A stretch of 40,093 bases of DNA. Source: an uncultured Pelagibacteraceae bacterium (lineage in GTDB: Bacteria; Pseudomonadota; Alphaproteobacteria; Pelagibacterales; Pelagibacteraceae). Position 1 is the stretch's first letter. Every line of letters begins with the position of its first letter. The stretch is taken from NCBI GenBank assembly GCA_902527635.1, contig CABZPS010000007.1:1-40093 (forward strand), given 5' to 3'. This document shows positions 1 to 10,588 of the stretch, piece after piece. The translations under genes and the position numbers were made by a program. The notes under the pieces were generated by a model. It made no database searches, was not told where the DNA came from, and worked only from the letters and a program-made list of their open reading frames with translations.

Positions 1-282
1 AGACCGTTACACGACAGAGTTTTAATAGAAGTTTTAGATAGCAGCGAAAAAACTGCTGGGGGAATAATTATACCAGATACAGCTCAAGAAAAACCTCAAG
101 AAGGAAAAGTTGTAGCTGTTGGCGGTGGTGCAAAAACTGAAGATGGAAAAAAAATTCCAATGGACGTTAAAGTTGGAGACAAAGTTTTATTTGGCAAATG
201 GTCAGGAACTGAAGTCAAAATTGATGGTAAAGAATACAGCATAATGAAAGAGTCAGACATTATGGGTATTTCAAGTAAATAA
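1..282 (+). CDS. groES: Co-chaperonin GroES (5' truncated by window edge)
   Basis: Frame 1 translates as [43 protein letters not shown]...[15 protein letters not shown], a typical GroES; directly upstream of groEL. Confidence 0.97.
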   Translation, partial: RPLHDRVLIEVLDSSEKTAGGIIIPDTAQEKPQEGKVVAVGGGAKTEDGKKIPMDVKVGDKVLFGKWSGTEVKIDGKEYSIMKESDIMGISSK

Positions 283-287
283 TATAA

Positions 288-1967
<1,680 letters not shown>

Positions 1968-1996
1968 TCCCCATTATTCTCAAAAAAATTTCAGAG

Positions 1997-2023
1997 GGGC
2001 AGTTTTTACTGCCCTTTTTTTTT
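1997..2023 (+). terminator. Rho-independent terminator of groESL
   Basis: GGGCAG-tttttaCTGCCC-type hairpin (1997-2002 / 2009-2014) followed by T9, 30 nt after the groEL stop. Confidence 0.9.
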
Positions 2024-2055
2024 GATTAAAAAAATCTTTGATATAGTGTTGTTAA

Positions 2056-2172
2056 ATGTCGAAAAGATATAGTGGAAAATCATTTAAAGATTCTAGCATC
2101 AAAAAAAAACCTAAATTAAGTTTTAAAGAAAAAAGAAAATTTAAACGCGAGAAGCGAAAAAATAATAATTAA
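2056..2172 (+). CDS. Small highly basic protein, 38 aa (not in the ORF track)
   Basis: ATG...TAA open frame MSKRYSGKSFKDSSIKKKPKLSFKEKRKFKREKRKNNN*; sits in the groEL-typA gap; no strong Shine-Dalgarno. Confidence 0.4.
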   Translation: MSKRYSGKSFKDSSIKKKPKLSFKEKRKFKREKRKNNN

Positions 2173-2257
2173 AGTCAAATTATCTAATTTATTCAAGCAT
2201 GGCCTAGCTTTTTTTAAGTTTTCAAAAGCATTTAAATATGTATAAGAACCCGATCTT

Positions 2258-4084
2258 ATGAATAATACTTTTAGAAACATCACTATTATCGCCCATGTTG
2301 ATCATGGCAAAACAACTCTAATCGATAACTTAATGAAGCAAAGTGGTTCATTTAGAGAGAATGAAGTTATAGATGAAAGGTTAATGGACTCTGGAGAGTT
2401 GGAAAAAGAGAGAGGAATTACAATATTGGCTAAACCTGCCTCGATTAATTGGAAGGATACAAGAATAAATATAATTGATACACCTGGTCATAAAGATTTT
2501 GCTGCTGAAGTTGAAAGAGTACTTAGCATGGCAGACGGAGCTTTATTACTTATAGACTCTGCTGAAGGTGTAATGCCTCAAACAAAATTTGTCCTAGCAA
2601 AAGCATTGAAGCAAGGCTTAAAACCAATTGTAGTCATAAATAAACTTGATAAATCTGATCAGAGAGCAAATGAAGTTCTGGATGAAACATTCGATTTATT
2701 CGTAAGTTTAGACGCTAATGAAGAACAGCTAGATTTCCCAGTTTTATATGCCAGCGGAAGATCTGGATGGGCTGATCTTGAAGTAGATGGTCCAAGAGAA
2801 AATCTTAATCCCCTTCTAGATAAAATTGTAGAGCATGTTAAGCCAGCGGAGTTAGATAAATCAAAACCTTTCGCTATGCTTTCTACACTTCTTTATGCTG
2901 ATAGCTTTTTAGGAAGAAGTTTAGTGGGTAGAATTTCACAAGGAACAGCAAAAGCTAATCAAGCTATTAAAGCAATCAATTTAAAAGGAGAAAAAATTGA
3001 TGAAGGTAGATTAACTAAAATTTTTAGATACGAAGGAACCAAAAAAGTTCCAATTGAGGTTGGTGAAGCTGGGGATATTGTGGTGGTTGCGGGTTTAGAA
3101 AAAGCTAACGTTGCAGACACTATTTGTGATCTTGAAGTAAATGAACCAATAAAAGCCACACCGATAGATCCTCCAACTATGTCAATTACAATCACTGTAA
3201 ATACATCTCCTTTGGCTGGCACGGAAGGTAAAAAACTTACAAGTACACAAATTAGAGATCGGTTAGTTCAAGAAGCACAAAATAATGTTGGAATTACATT
3301 CACTGAAAATGAGGGAAATGACTCTTTCGTTGTTAGTGGCCGAGGTGAATTAATGTTGGAAATTTTACTTACTCAAATGAGAAGAGAAGGTTTTGAAATG
3401 ACGGTGAGCCCTCCAAAAGTTCTCTATAAAAAAGATGAAAATGGCAGTAAGCTTGAGCCAATAGAAGAAATTACTATGGATCTTGATGAAGAGCATTCAT
3501 CAAAAATAATCGACTCAATGAATAGAAGAAAAGGTAAATTAATAGAATTAAAAGATACCGGTAAAAGTAAAAAGAGACTTATATTTCATGCACCAACAAG
3601 AGGTTTAATGGGATATGCAAGCAGATTTTTAACACTTACAAAAGGAAATGGTGTCATCAATAGAATTTTTCATAAATATGGTCCATTTGAAGGTGAAATG
3701 GAAGGCAGAAGAAATGGTGCTCTAATTTCTATGGAACAAGGAAAGGCAGTTGCTTTTGCAATCTTTAATTTACAGGCTAGAGGAGAAATGTTTGTAACTC
3801 ATAACGATCCTGTTTATCCAGGAATGATAGTAGGCTTGTCACCTAAACCAGGAGATATGATCATTAATGTTATGAAGGGTAAAAAATTAACTAATATGAG
3901 AACGCAAGGTACTGATGAAAATGTTGTCTTAACTCCAGTAAGAAAAATGTCGATTGCTGAACAACTGAGTATGTTAAATATGGATGAAGCTTTAGAAATA
4001 ACTCCAGTATCCTGTAGATTGAGAAAAGCTATACTTGATCCTCATGAAAGAAAAAGAACTGAAAAATCAGGCGCTGCTGCCTAA
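2258..4084 (+). CDS. typA: Translational GTPase TypA/BipA
   Basis: NITIIAHVDHGKTTLIDNLMKQSG...DERLMDSGELEKERGITILAK...DTPGHKDFAAEVERVL; full length 608 aa. Confidence 0.98.
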   Translation: MNNTFRNITIIAHVDHGKTTLIDNLMKQSGSFRENEVIDERLMDSGELEKERGITILAKPASINWKDTRINIIDTPGHKDFAAEVERVLSMADGALLLIDSAEGVMPQTKFVLAKALKQGLKPIVVINKLDKSDQRANEVLDETFDLFVSLDANEEQLDFPVLYASGRSGWADLEVDGPRENLNPLLDKIVEHVKPAELDKSKPFAMLSTLLYADSFLGRSLVGRISQGTAKANQAIKAINLKGEKIDEGRLTKIFRYEGTKKVPIEVGEAGDIVVVAGLEKANVADTICDLEVNEPIKATPIDPPTMSITITVNTSPLAGTEGKKLTSTQIRDRLVQEAQNNVGITFTENEGNDSFVVSGRGELMLEILLTQMRREGFEMTVSPPKVLYKKDENGSKLEPIEEITMDLDEEHSSKIIDSMNRRKGKLIELKDTGKSKKRLIFHAPTRGLMGYASRFLTLTKGNGVINRIFHKYGPFEGEMEGRRNGALISMEQGKAVAFAIFNLQARGEMFVTHNDPVYPGMIVGLSPKPGDMIINVMKGKKLTNMRTQGTDENVVLTPVRKMSIAEQLSMLNMDEALEITPVSCRLRKAILDPHERKRTEKSGAAA

Positions 4085-4728
4085 TCAAAAATTTTATCAA
4101 CTAAGAACAAACTCAATGCAATACACGGGCCAATACCAAAAGCGAATAAAAGAGTTCCGACACCTACTGTTCCGCCTAAATACCAACCAATACTTACAAC
4201 AGAAATTTCTAAAAAAGCTCTAACAGCTGCCACTGGTAAATTAGTTATTTTTTGTAATCCAATCATTAATCCATCTCTTGGTCCTACACCAAGGTTTGAA
4301 ACTAGATAGATGCCCCCTCCTATTCCAACCATCATTACAGAAATTGCTGCTAGGATTAATTGATTAAAATAATTAGATGGGGTTGGTACAAACTTTATAC
4401 AAAGATCAATCATAAAGGCTATTATTAAAGCATTAGATATTGTACCTATTCCTGGTTTTTGGCCCAGAGGTATCCATAAACTTAAGATAGCAATACTTAC
4501 TAAAAGAGTAATTGTTCCAATACTTAAATTAACATTTAAAGAAATACCTTGAGCTAAAACACTCCACGGAGAGGCACCTGTAAAGGAAACAATTAGTAAC
4601 CCTTCACCAAGACCAAATAACATCAAACCAAAACATAAAAAAAAGAAAGTGGAAAATTTTGGTTTAAAATTATACGGTTTTTCAGAGCTCCAATTTACCT
4701 TTGGTATTTTCTTTATTTTTAAAAACAT
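4081..4728 (-). CDS. YczE/YitT-like multi-pass membrane protein
   Basis: Several hydrophobic segments; GVGPRDGLMIGL motif resembling YczE-like membrane proteins; converges on typA with overlapping stop codons. Confidence 0.7.
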   Translation of the reverse strand: MFLKIKKIPKVNWSSEKPYNFKPKFSTFFFLCFGLMLFGLGEGLLIVSFTGASPWSVLAQGISLNVNLSIGTITLLVSIAILSLWIPLGQKPGIGTISNALIIAFMIDLCIKFVPTPSNYFNQLILAAISVMMVGIGGGIYLVSNLGVGPRDGLMIGLQKITNLPVAAVRAFLEISVVSIGWYLGGTVGVGTLLFAFGIGPCIALSLFLVDKIFD

Positions 4729-4939
4729 CTTAATAAGTTTATTTTATAGTAAGTACAGTCCACTATTAAAATATTCATATAACACAATAACATATAAAAC
4801 CTTACGCTGCCCCTAATTAATTATTTAAAAAATTTTTTATTAATTCTGTGCTTTAAATATTTTATATAATTCTCCAAAAAAAGATAAATAGAGAGTATTT
4901 GAATTTGGGATTTATTTTTTTTATAAAATTATGGAAAAA

Positions 4940-5170
4940 CTAAGTCCTTTTAATCAAATTGATAATATCTGAAACTTTTTTACATTTATTATAATCAGAT
5001 AAATCAATATTTTTTTTAATCTTTTTTAAACTCAAAAAAATATTTACATTTTGTAAGCTATCCCATTGCTCAAAATCTTTAGCTTTTGATGCATCTTTAA
5101 TAAGATTAATATTGACTTTTAAGTTTTTTGATAAAATTTTTTTAATTTGTATTTCAATTTTTTTTTTCAT
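4940..5170 (-). CDS. Stand-alone acyl carrier protein-like protein
   Basis: 76 aa, short helical, EQWDSLQNVNIFLSLKK containing the DSL phosphopantetheine attachment motif; overlaps the upstream ligase ORF. Confidence 0.8.
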   Translation of the reverse strand: MKKKIEIQIKKILSKNLKVNINLIKDASKAKDFEQWDSLQNVNIFLSLKKIKKNIDLSDYNKCKKVSDIINLIKRT

Positions 5171-6965
5171 TTTTTATTACTTTTTTAATATTATTTATTA
5201 TATCAAAGTCTAAAATTGTGCTTAAATCACCAAAAACTTTTAAATTTGGATCTAAAATAATATCCCTAAGTAATCTTCTTAATATTTTGCCACTTTTAGT
5301 TTTTGGTAAATCATTTACAAAATATATTTTCTTAGGAATTGCAAAGGAGCCAAAATTATCCAAAATTTTTTTATTCAATATATTTTGAAACTTTATTTGA
5401 TTAATTTTTTTTTTTTTTAAAACTAAAAAAAGTACTAATTTAAATCCTTCTATTTTATCAGGTATTGCTACACACGCACACTCAACAATATTTTTAATTC
5501 TTAAAGAAATAGACTCAATTTCCTCAGATCCTATTCTGTGACCTCTAATATTAATAACATCATCACTTCTTCCATGAATGTTCAGAATTTTTTTTTTATC
5601 AAAAGACCCTATATCAAATAATTTAAAATATCCCTCATCTGTCCAGTATTTATCCCATGTATCTTTTCCATTAATTACATTTATCATACAACCTGGCCAA
5701 GGATTTTTAATTACTAACTCACCTTGTTTTATTTTTTTTTGTTTAATTAATTGTAGACCATAAATTTTTTTTGGTTTTCCAACTGATCCATGAGGTATAT
5801 TTTTAGGGTAAGTATTAAATCTAGGTGCAGTTATTATTCCGCCTGTTTCTGTTTGAAAATATGTATTCACTATTGATTTTTTGTGATTAAAAACTTTTAT
5901 AAACCATCTTGCAACATCTGGGGCTAAAGGTTCCCCCATAGATCCCAAAGTTTTTATAGAATGTTTTTTTTGCACTAATGTAGGATAGAGCGATCTTGCA
6001 ATTCTAATCAGGGTAACTGGCATATATAAAATTGTTATTTTTATCTCTTCAATTATAGTTTTTAAAACTTCTTTTTGTAAAATCATCATTGGTGATTCTA
6101 AGATTACAGACGTTGCACCAAGACTAAGTGGACCATACAAACCATAAGTGTGACCATTAATCCAACCTGCATCTGACGCTGTTAAAATAACACTATTTTT
6201 ATTAATTCCAAAAAAATTAGAGCAACTATATTTGGTATAAAGTAAATAACCACCAGTAGAATGAATAACTCCTTTTGGCTCTCCTGTGCTTCCTGAGGTG
6301 AATAACGTAAATAATTTTTTATTACTTCTGAAAGAATATTTAATATTTAGTTTTTTAAGCTTATCATCATTTTGAAGTTGTAATGAGTCACAAAAAAAAA
6401 GATTCATTTTTGTTTTTTTTTTCCTAAAAATTAAAATTTTTTCTTTAGATCTTTTGTTATTTCTTAGAAACTTTTTTTTAATATTATTATCATTATCTCT
6501 AGTAATAATTAAATCAGGGTTAAATAATTTAATTCTTGTAGTCATCGCATTTCTTTGAAGATCCTGAAATACTACACTGTGGCAAATACCTAATCTAGTA
6601 CATGAAAACATACTTACAACTGACTCGAAAGAAGCAGATGCATGTATCAGTATTTTTTTTTTGGAATTTATTTTATATTTGTTTTTTAAAATATAACAAA
6701 AACGCTTAACACAATCCAAAAGTTTTTTATATGTAAGTGAAGTTAATCTATTATTAACATCTAAAAAAATTAATGCTGTTTTATTGCCAAAGCCCTTTTT
6801 AATATTATTATCTATACATTCAAAAGATAAATTTAATTTTCCATCCCCATACCATTCTTTAAAATTATTTTTTTTAAAAGTTATAATCTTTTGCGGTTTT
6901 TCAACCCAATCTAATAAACTTACTTTTGACCTCCAAAAACTCTCATAATATTTTTTATTGGTCAT
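5154..6965 (-). CDS. AMP-forming acyl-CoA/acyl-ACP synthetase, acetyl-CoA synthetase family
   Basis: Adenylation motifs FTSGSTGEPKGVIHSTGGYLL, TASDAGWINGHTYGLYGPLSLGA, FQTETGG, GRSDDVINIRGHRIGSEEIES, catalytic Lys motif PKTKSGKILRRLLR. Confidence 0.93.
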   Translation of the reverse strand: MTNKKYYESFWRSKVSLLDWVEKPQKIITFKKNNFKEWYGDGKLNLSFECIDNNIKKGFGNKTALIFLDVNNRLTSLTYKKLLDCVKRFCYILKNKYKINSKKKILIHASASFESVVSMFSCTRLGICHSVVFQDLQRNAMTTRIKLFNPDLIITRDNDNNIKKKFLRNNKRSKEKILIFRKKKTKMNLFFCDSLQLQNDDKLKKLNIKYSFRSNKKLFTLFTSGSTGEPKGVIHSTGGYLLYTKYSCSNFFGINKNSVILTASDAGWINGHTYGLYGPLSLGATSVILESPMMILQKEVLKTIIEEIKITILYMPVTLIRIARSLYPTLVQKKHSIKTLGSMGEPLAPDVARWFIKVFNHKKSIVNTYFQTETGGIITAPRFNTYPKNIPHGSVGKPKKIYGLQLIKQKKIKQGELVIKNPWPGCMINVINGKDTWDKYWTDEGYFKLFDIGSFDKKKILNIHGRSDDVINIRGHRIGSEEIESISLRIKNIVECACVAIPDKIEGFKLVLFLVLKKKKINQIKFQNILNKKILDNFGSFAIPKKIYFVNDLPKTKSGKILRRLLRDIILDPNLKVFGDLSTILDFDIINNIKKVIKNEKKN

Positions 6966-7462
6966 ATTTTTAATTTAATTCTATTGCTATCAAAAAATTT
7001 TTTATTCAAACTATTTTTAGGGATATGTAATAAAGTATATAAATTTTTAACATCATGATTTAATATTTTAATATTTTTAATTTTCTTGAATTCAAAAAAT
7101 ATATATAAAAATAGATGTTCTTTGCCAGATAGTGTTATAGTGGAAATATTCTTGGTATTTTTCATAATAAAATCTAAAAAATTTATAACTAAATATCTGT
7201 AACGTTTTAATGAGCATAAGGTATCTAAATAATAAAAATTAATTTTTTTTTTTTTATAAAAAAAATTTCTTGCCCTTAAACAACAATATAATTTTACAGT
7301 CTTTGAACCTATAAAAAAATGAAGATCATTTGATTTAATTTTATCAATGAACCATTTGTTTTGGCTTCTTAATGAATATTTCCAAAACTTCCTCTTAATT
7401 TTTATAATTTGCTTAATTTCACTATTTGATAATTGAGTAGTTTTTTTTTTTACTATTTTCAT
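6962..7462 (-). CDS. Possible GNAT-fold acyltransferase
   Basis: 166 aa; N-terminal helices then beta-rich segment (FIGSKTVKLYCCLRARNFF...FYYLDTLCSLKRYRYLVINFLDFIMKN) reminiscent of GNAT topology; overlaps the ligase start by 4 nt. Confidence 0.45.
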   Translation of the reverse strand: MKIVKKKTTQLSNSEIKQIIKIKRKFWKYSLRSQNKWFIDKIKSNDLHFFIGSKTVKLYCCLRARNFFYKKKKINFYYLDTLCSLKRYRYLVINFLDFIMKNTKNISTITLSGKEHLFLYIFFEFKKIKNIKILNHDVKNLYTLLHIPKNSLNKKFFDSNRIKLKI

Positions 7463-7621
7463 TTTTTTTTTACAGCTATTGTAAAATTAAGAATGAATTA
7501 ATTTAATTAAAGAGTAAAGTATTTCAAGTAAAATAAATTGATAACAAAAAACAATTAGTCTAAAAACTTAAATAAGTTAATTAAGATGATCAAAAATATT
7601 ATCCATTAAATTAATCTACAA

Positions 7622-8302
7622 ATGAAAAAAATTTCACTAATATTTTTTATTTTTATTATTCCGACTCTCCTCTTGGCACACATGGGGCACTACAATAAAT
7701 ATAACAAAATTGAAATGGAGATCTTTAGAAATGGTGAACTAATTGGATACAATTATTATTTTTTTGAAACAAATGGAGCAGAAACTATTATCACAAATCA
7801 ATTTAAATTTTCTGTTGATCTATTAGGAACTACAATTTTTCAAGTTGAGTCATACGGTGAAGAAAAATATATCAAAGATCAATTGATATCATATAATTCT
7901 AAAACTCTTCAAAATGATAAAGAAAAATTTGTAAATTTAAAATTTAATAAAAATAGTAAAAAATTTGACATTAAAGGCTCTTCATTCAATGGTGAGGCAT
8001 CCATGAATAATGTTATTGGAAATTGGTGGAGTCATAAAATTTTACAAGCAGGATCTCAAATAAGTCCAATATCAGGAAGTATTAAAGAACAGGTTGTTAC
8101 TTTTATAGGAAAAGAAAAAATCGACCTTTATGGAAAAATTTATGATGTTGATCATTTTACACTTAAATCTAAAGATATAAATATTCCAAAAAGTAAACGA
8201 TTAGACTTTGACATTTGGTATGATCAAAAAAATTCAAGAATTTTAAAAGTGTCTTACTCAAGAATGGGAAATTGGGAATACAGATTAAAAAGCTTTGAAT
8301 AA
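7622..8302 (+). CDS. Secreted protein, DUF6134/DUF3108-like
   Basis: N-terminal signal peptide (KKISLIFFIFIIPTLLLAH), then beta-rich domain (MEIFRNGELIGYNYYFFETNG...; LDFDIWYDQKNSRILKVSYSRMGNWEYRL). Confidence 0.6.
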   Translation: MKKISLIFFIFIIPTLLLAHMGHYNKYNKIEMEIFRNGELIGYNYYFFETNGAETIITNQFKFSVDLLGTTIFQVESYGEEKYIKDQLISYNSKTLQNDKEKFVNLKFNKNSKKFDIKGSSFNGEASMNNVIGNWWSHKILQAGSQISPISGSIKEQVVTFIGKEKIDLYGKIYDVDHFTLKSKDINIPKSKRLDFDIWYDQKNSRILKVSYSRMGNWEYRLKSFE

Positions 8303-8303
8303 T

Positions 8304-9275
8304 TTATTTTGAAATTTTTTTATATAAGTCCTGAGCACTTATCCAACCTGACTCTAGTCTTGGTCCTACAAACCAATCAGCACAAACACCTATTTTTTTC
8401 TTTGGATCCCAAAAACTTTTAATTTTTAAAGGTTTTGAGTTAGAAGAATATTTCCAACCATGATTAAGAGAAAAATTGATTGTTGTTTTTTTAATATTTG
8501 AAAGTTCAAAGAACTTATTAATCATAATTATTGAATTCTTTTTCTTATTATTTTTATTTTGATTAATCTTTTTATTTGCCCACTTAAAAGTACTTTGCAG
8601 AGTCCATAAATCATGTTTTGATTTAAATCTTTTTTTCGAATTTTCATTACCAGCCCAGCCGAGGATTGGATCTTCGAAAAGGTAACTGCTACTAGATTTT
8701 TTGTTTTTTTTTATAGCAATCATGGTAGTTATATTTGCATCCATTTTTATTGATTTTTTTACAAAAGTATTATTTATAAATTTTTTAGAAAGTTTTTTTA
8801 ATTGTGGAAAAGGACAGGTCAAAATAATACTTTTAAAAGATCTCAATTTTCCATCAGCAAATGATAAGTGCCAAAGTTTGTTTTTATAATGAATTTTTTT
8901 TAATTCACTTTGATAATTGCACTTAATTTTTTTTAATAAATACTTGCTAATATCATTATTTCCATTTTTACCAATAATTTTAAGATGTTTTTTATCCTCT
9001 TTTTTTTTGGAGTTAAGAAAAACGTGTTTGCCACCCCAAACCTTTAAAATTTTTTTTTTAATTAAATGTTTAGTAAATTTTTTGAAATCTGGGGTTTTTG
9101 GCGAAAAGTATTGAGTACCATGATCAAAGCCTATATTACCTCTTATTCTTTTGAAAGATGCACGACCTCCTGGACCTCTCGCTTTATCAAATAGGATTAC
9201 TGTATTTTTTTTATTAAGAAGATTAGCAATCGTAGCTCCAGAAATACCTGAACCGATTACGCAGAATTCACTCAT
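8304..9275 (-). CDS. FAD-dependent amine-oxidase/renalase-like oxidoreductase
   Basis: N-terminal Rossmann dinucleotide motif VIGSGISGATIANLL, GPGGRASFKR..GFDHGTQYFS typical of renalase-like proteins; C-terminal GPRLESGWISA. Confidence 0.85.
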   Translation of the reverse strand: MSEFCVIGSGISGATIANLLNKKNTVILFDKARGPGGRASFKRIRGNIGFDHGTQYFSPKTPDFKKFTKHLIKKKILKVWGGKHVFLNSKKKEDKKHLKIIGKNGNNDISKYLLKKIKCNYQSELKKIHYKNKLWHLSFADGKLRSFKSIILTCPFPQLKKLSKKFINNTFVKKSIKMDANITTMIAIKKNKKSSSSYLFEDPILGWAGNENSKKRFKSKHDLWTLQSTFKWANKKINQNKNNKKKNSIIMINKFFELSNIKKTTINFSLNHGWKYSSNSKPLKIKSFWDPKKKIGVCADWFVGPRLESGWISAQDLYKKISK

Positions 9276-10588
9276 TTACCAGCAACAACCATTCCCTCAA
9301 TCATCATGGTTGGTGAATTGGTTGCATATTTGAACTCTAAATCATTTGCCAGGGTAATATGCTGAAACATTTCTTTAAAATTACCTGCAATGGTTATCTC
9401 GTTTATAGGATACTTAAACTCACCTTTTTCCACTAAAAAACCTGTTGCGCCAACAGAATAATCACCGGTCACTATATTACTTCCGTGACCTATAGTTTCT
9501 GTAATATAGAGACTTTTCGATTTTGAATTTAACAAATCTTTAAAACTTATATTTCCATTTTCAAAATAAAGATTACTTGTCCCTCCATATCTTCCATTTG
9601 ATTTGAGGTTTAATTTTTTTCCATTGTAAGTATCAATCAAATAATGTTTTAAGACTCCTTGCTCAACTAATTTAAGAGTATCAGTTTTAACCCCTTCTCT
9701 ATCAAAATTTCTTGAACCCAAACCTTTGAGAATGTCTGGTTTATCTAAGACATTAATTGAATCAGAAAATATTTTTTGGTTAACTTTATCTTTTAAAAAA
9801 GAGGTTCCTCTTGATATCGCTGATGATGAAATTGTACTTGCAAAAGTGCTTAATATTCCCTTGGCTATTCTTTTATCAAAAATTATAGCAATTTTTTTAC
9901 TGCCTATTTTTTTAGGGCTTAATTTTCTGGTGGTTTGATCAGCAGCTTTTTTGCCTAATTCTTCTGCATCTTCCAAGTCTTTAAAAAAACATTTGCTAGA
10001 GTACTCATAATCTCTCTCCATACTTTTTTCATCTTTTGCGACTGTAACACTCGAGGCTGTAAATGAGGATGTTTTGTAACCAGCACAAAAACCTTCGGTA
10101 TTAGCTAAAATAAAATTTGATTTATTTTGATTAAAACTAGACTCAGTATTAATAATCTTTTTATCATTAGAAGCAGCAGATTCTAACTTGTTCAAATAAT
10201 CTATTTTTTTTTCATTTTCTATATAGGTATCATCATAGAGATTCAAATCTTTAACTTCTTTAGCTAACAAATCTTTATCTGGTAATGAATTAAATTCATC
10301 TTCAGGAGTATTTTTCGTTGTCTCAACACATTTTTCAATTAAAATGTTAAGGTTATCATCAAGTAAATTAGACGAAGATATCGATGATTTTTTTTTTCCA
10401 ATGTAAGTGGTAATGCTTATTCCAAGATCATCTGACCTATTAGACTCGTCAAGTTTTTTATTTCTAAAATTAACAGTTTCAGATACAGAGTTGTTAACAA
10501 TCACACTAGACTCAGTTGCGCCTAATTTCTTGGCTAAACCTATACAATACGATGCTTTTTTCTCTAAAAATTCTTGATCTTTGACCAT
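9272..10588 (-). CDS. pmbA: TldD/PmbA family metalloprotease subunit PmbA (TldE)
   Basis: 438 aa; GSNIVTGDYSVGATGFLVEKGEFKYPINEITIAGNFKEM and position next to tldD. Confidence 0.95.
   Translation of the reverse strand: MVKDQEFLEKKASYCIGLAKKLGATESSVIVNNSVSETVNFRNKKLDESNRSDDLGISITTYIGKKKSSISSSNLLDDNLNILIEKCVETTKNTPEDEFNSLPDKDLLAKEVKDLNLYDDTYIENEKKIDYLNKLESAASNDKKIINTESSFNQNKSNFILANTEGFCAGYKTSSFTASSVTVAKDEKSMERDYEYSSKCFFKDLEDAEELGKKAADQTTRKLSPKKIGSKKIAIIFDKRIAKGILSTFASTISSSAISRGTSFLKDKVNQKIFSDSINVLDKPDILKGLGSRNFDREGVKTDTLKLVEQGVLKHYLIDTYNGKKLNLKSNGRYGGTSNLYFENGNISFKDLLNSKSKSLYITETIGHGSNIVTGDYSVGATGFLVEKGEFKYPINEITIAGNFKEMFQHITLANDLEFKYATNSPTMMIEGMVVAGK

Noticed and set aside
2022-2047. TTGATT...TATAGT as a sigma70 promoter for the small ORF
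   Set aside because: Spacer is only 14 nt and the region overlaps the terminator T-tract; too weak to call.
4035-4223. 62-aa + strand ORF at the typA/YczE-like junction
   Set aside because: Overlaps both well-supported genes in other frames; no independent signal.
4815-4845. AT-only imperfect palindrome AATTAAT...AAAAAATTTTTT...ATTAATT
   Set aside because: Composed only of A/T in a very AT-rich intergenic region; expected by chance and thermodynamically weak.
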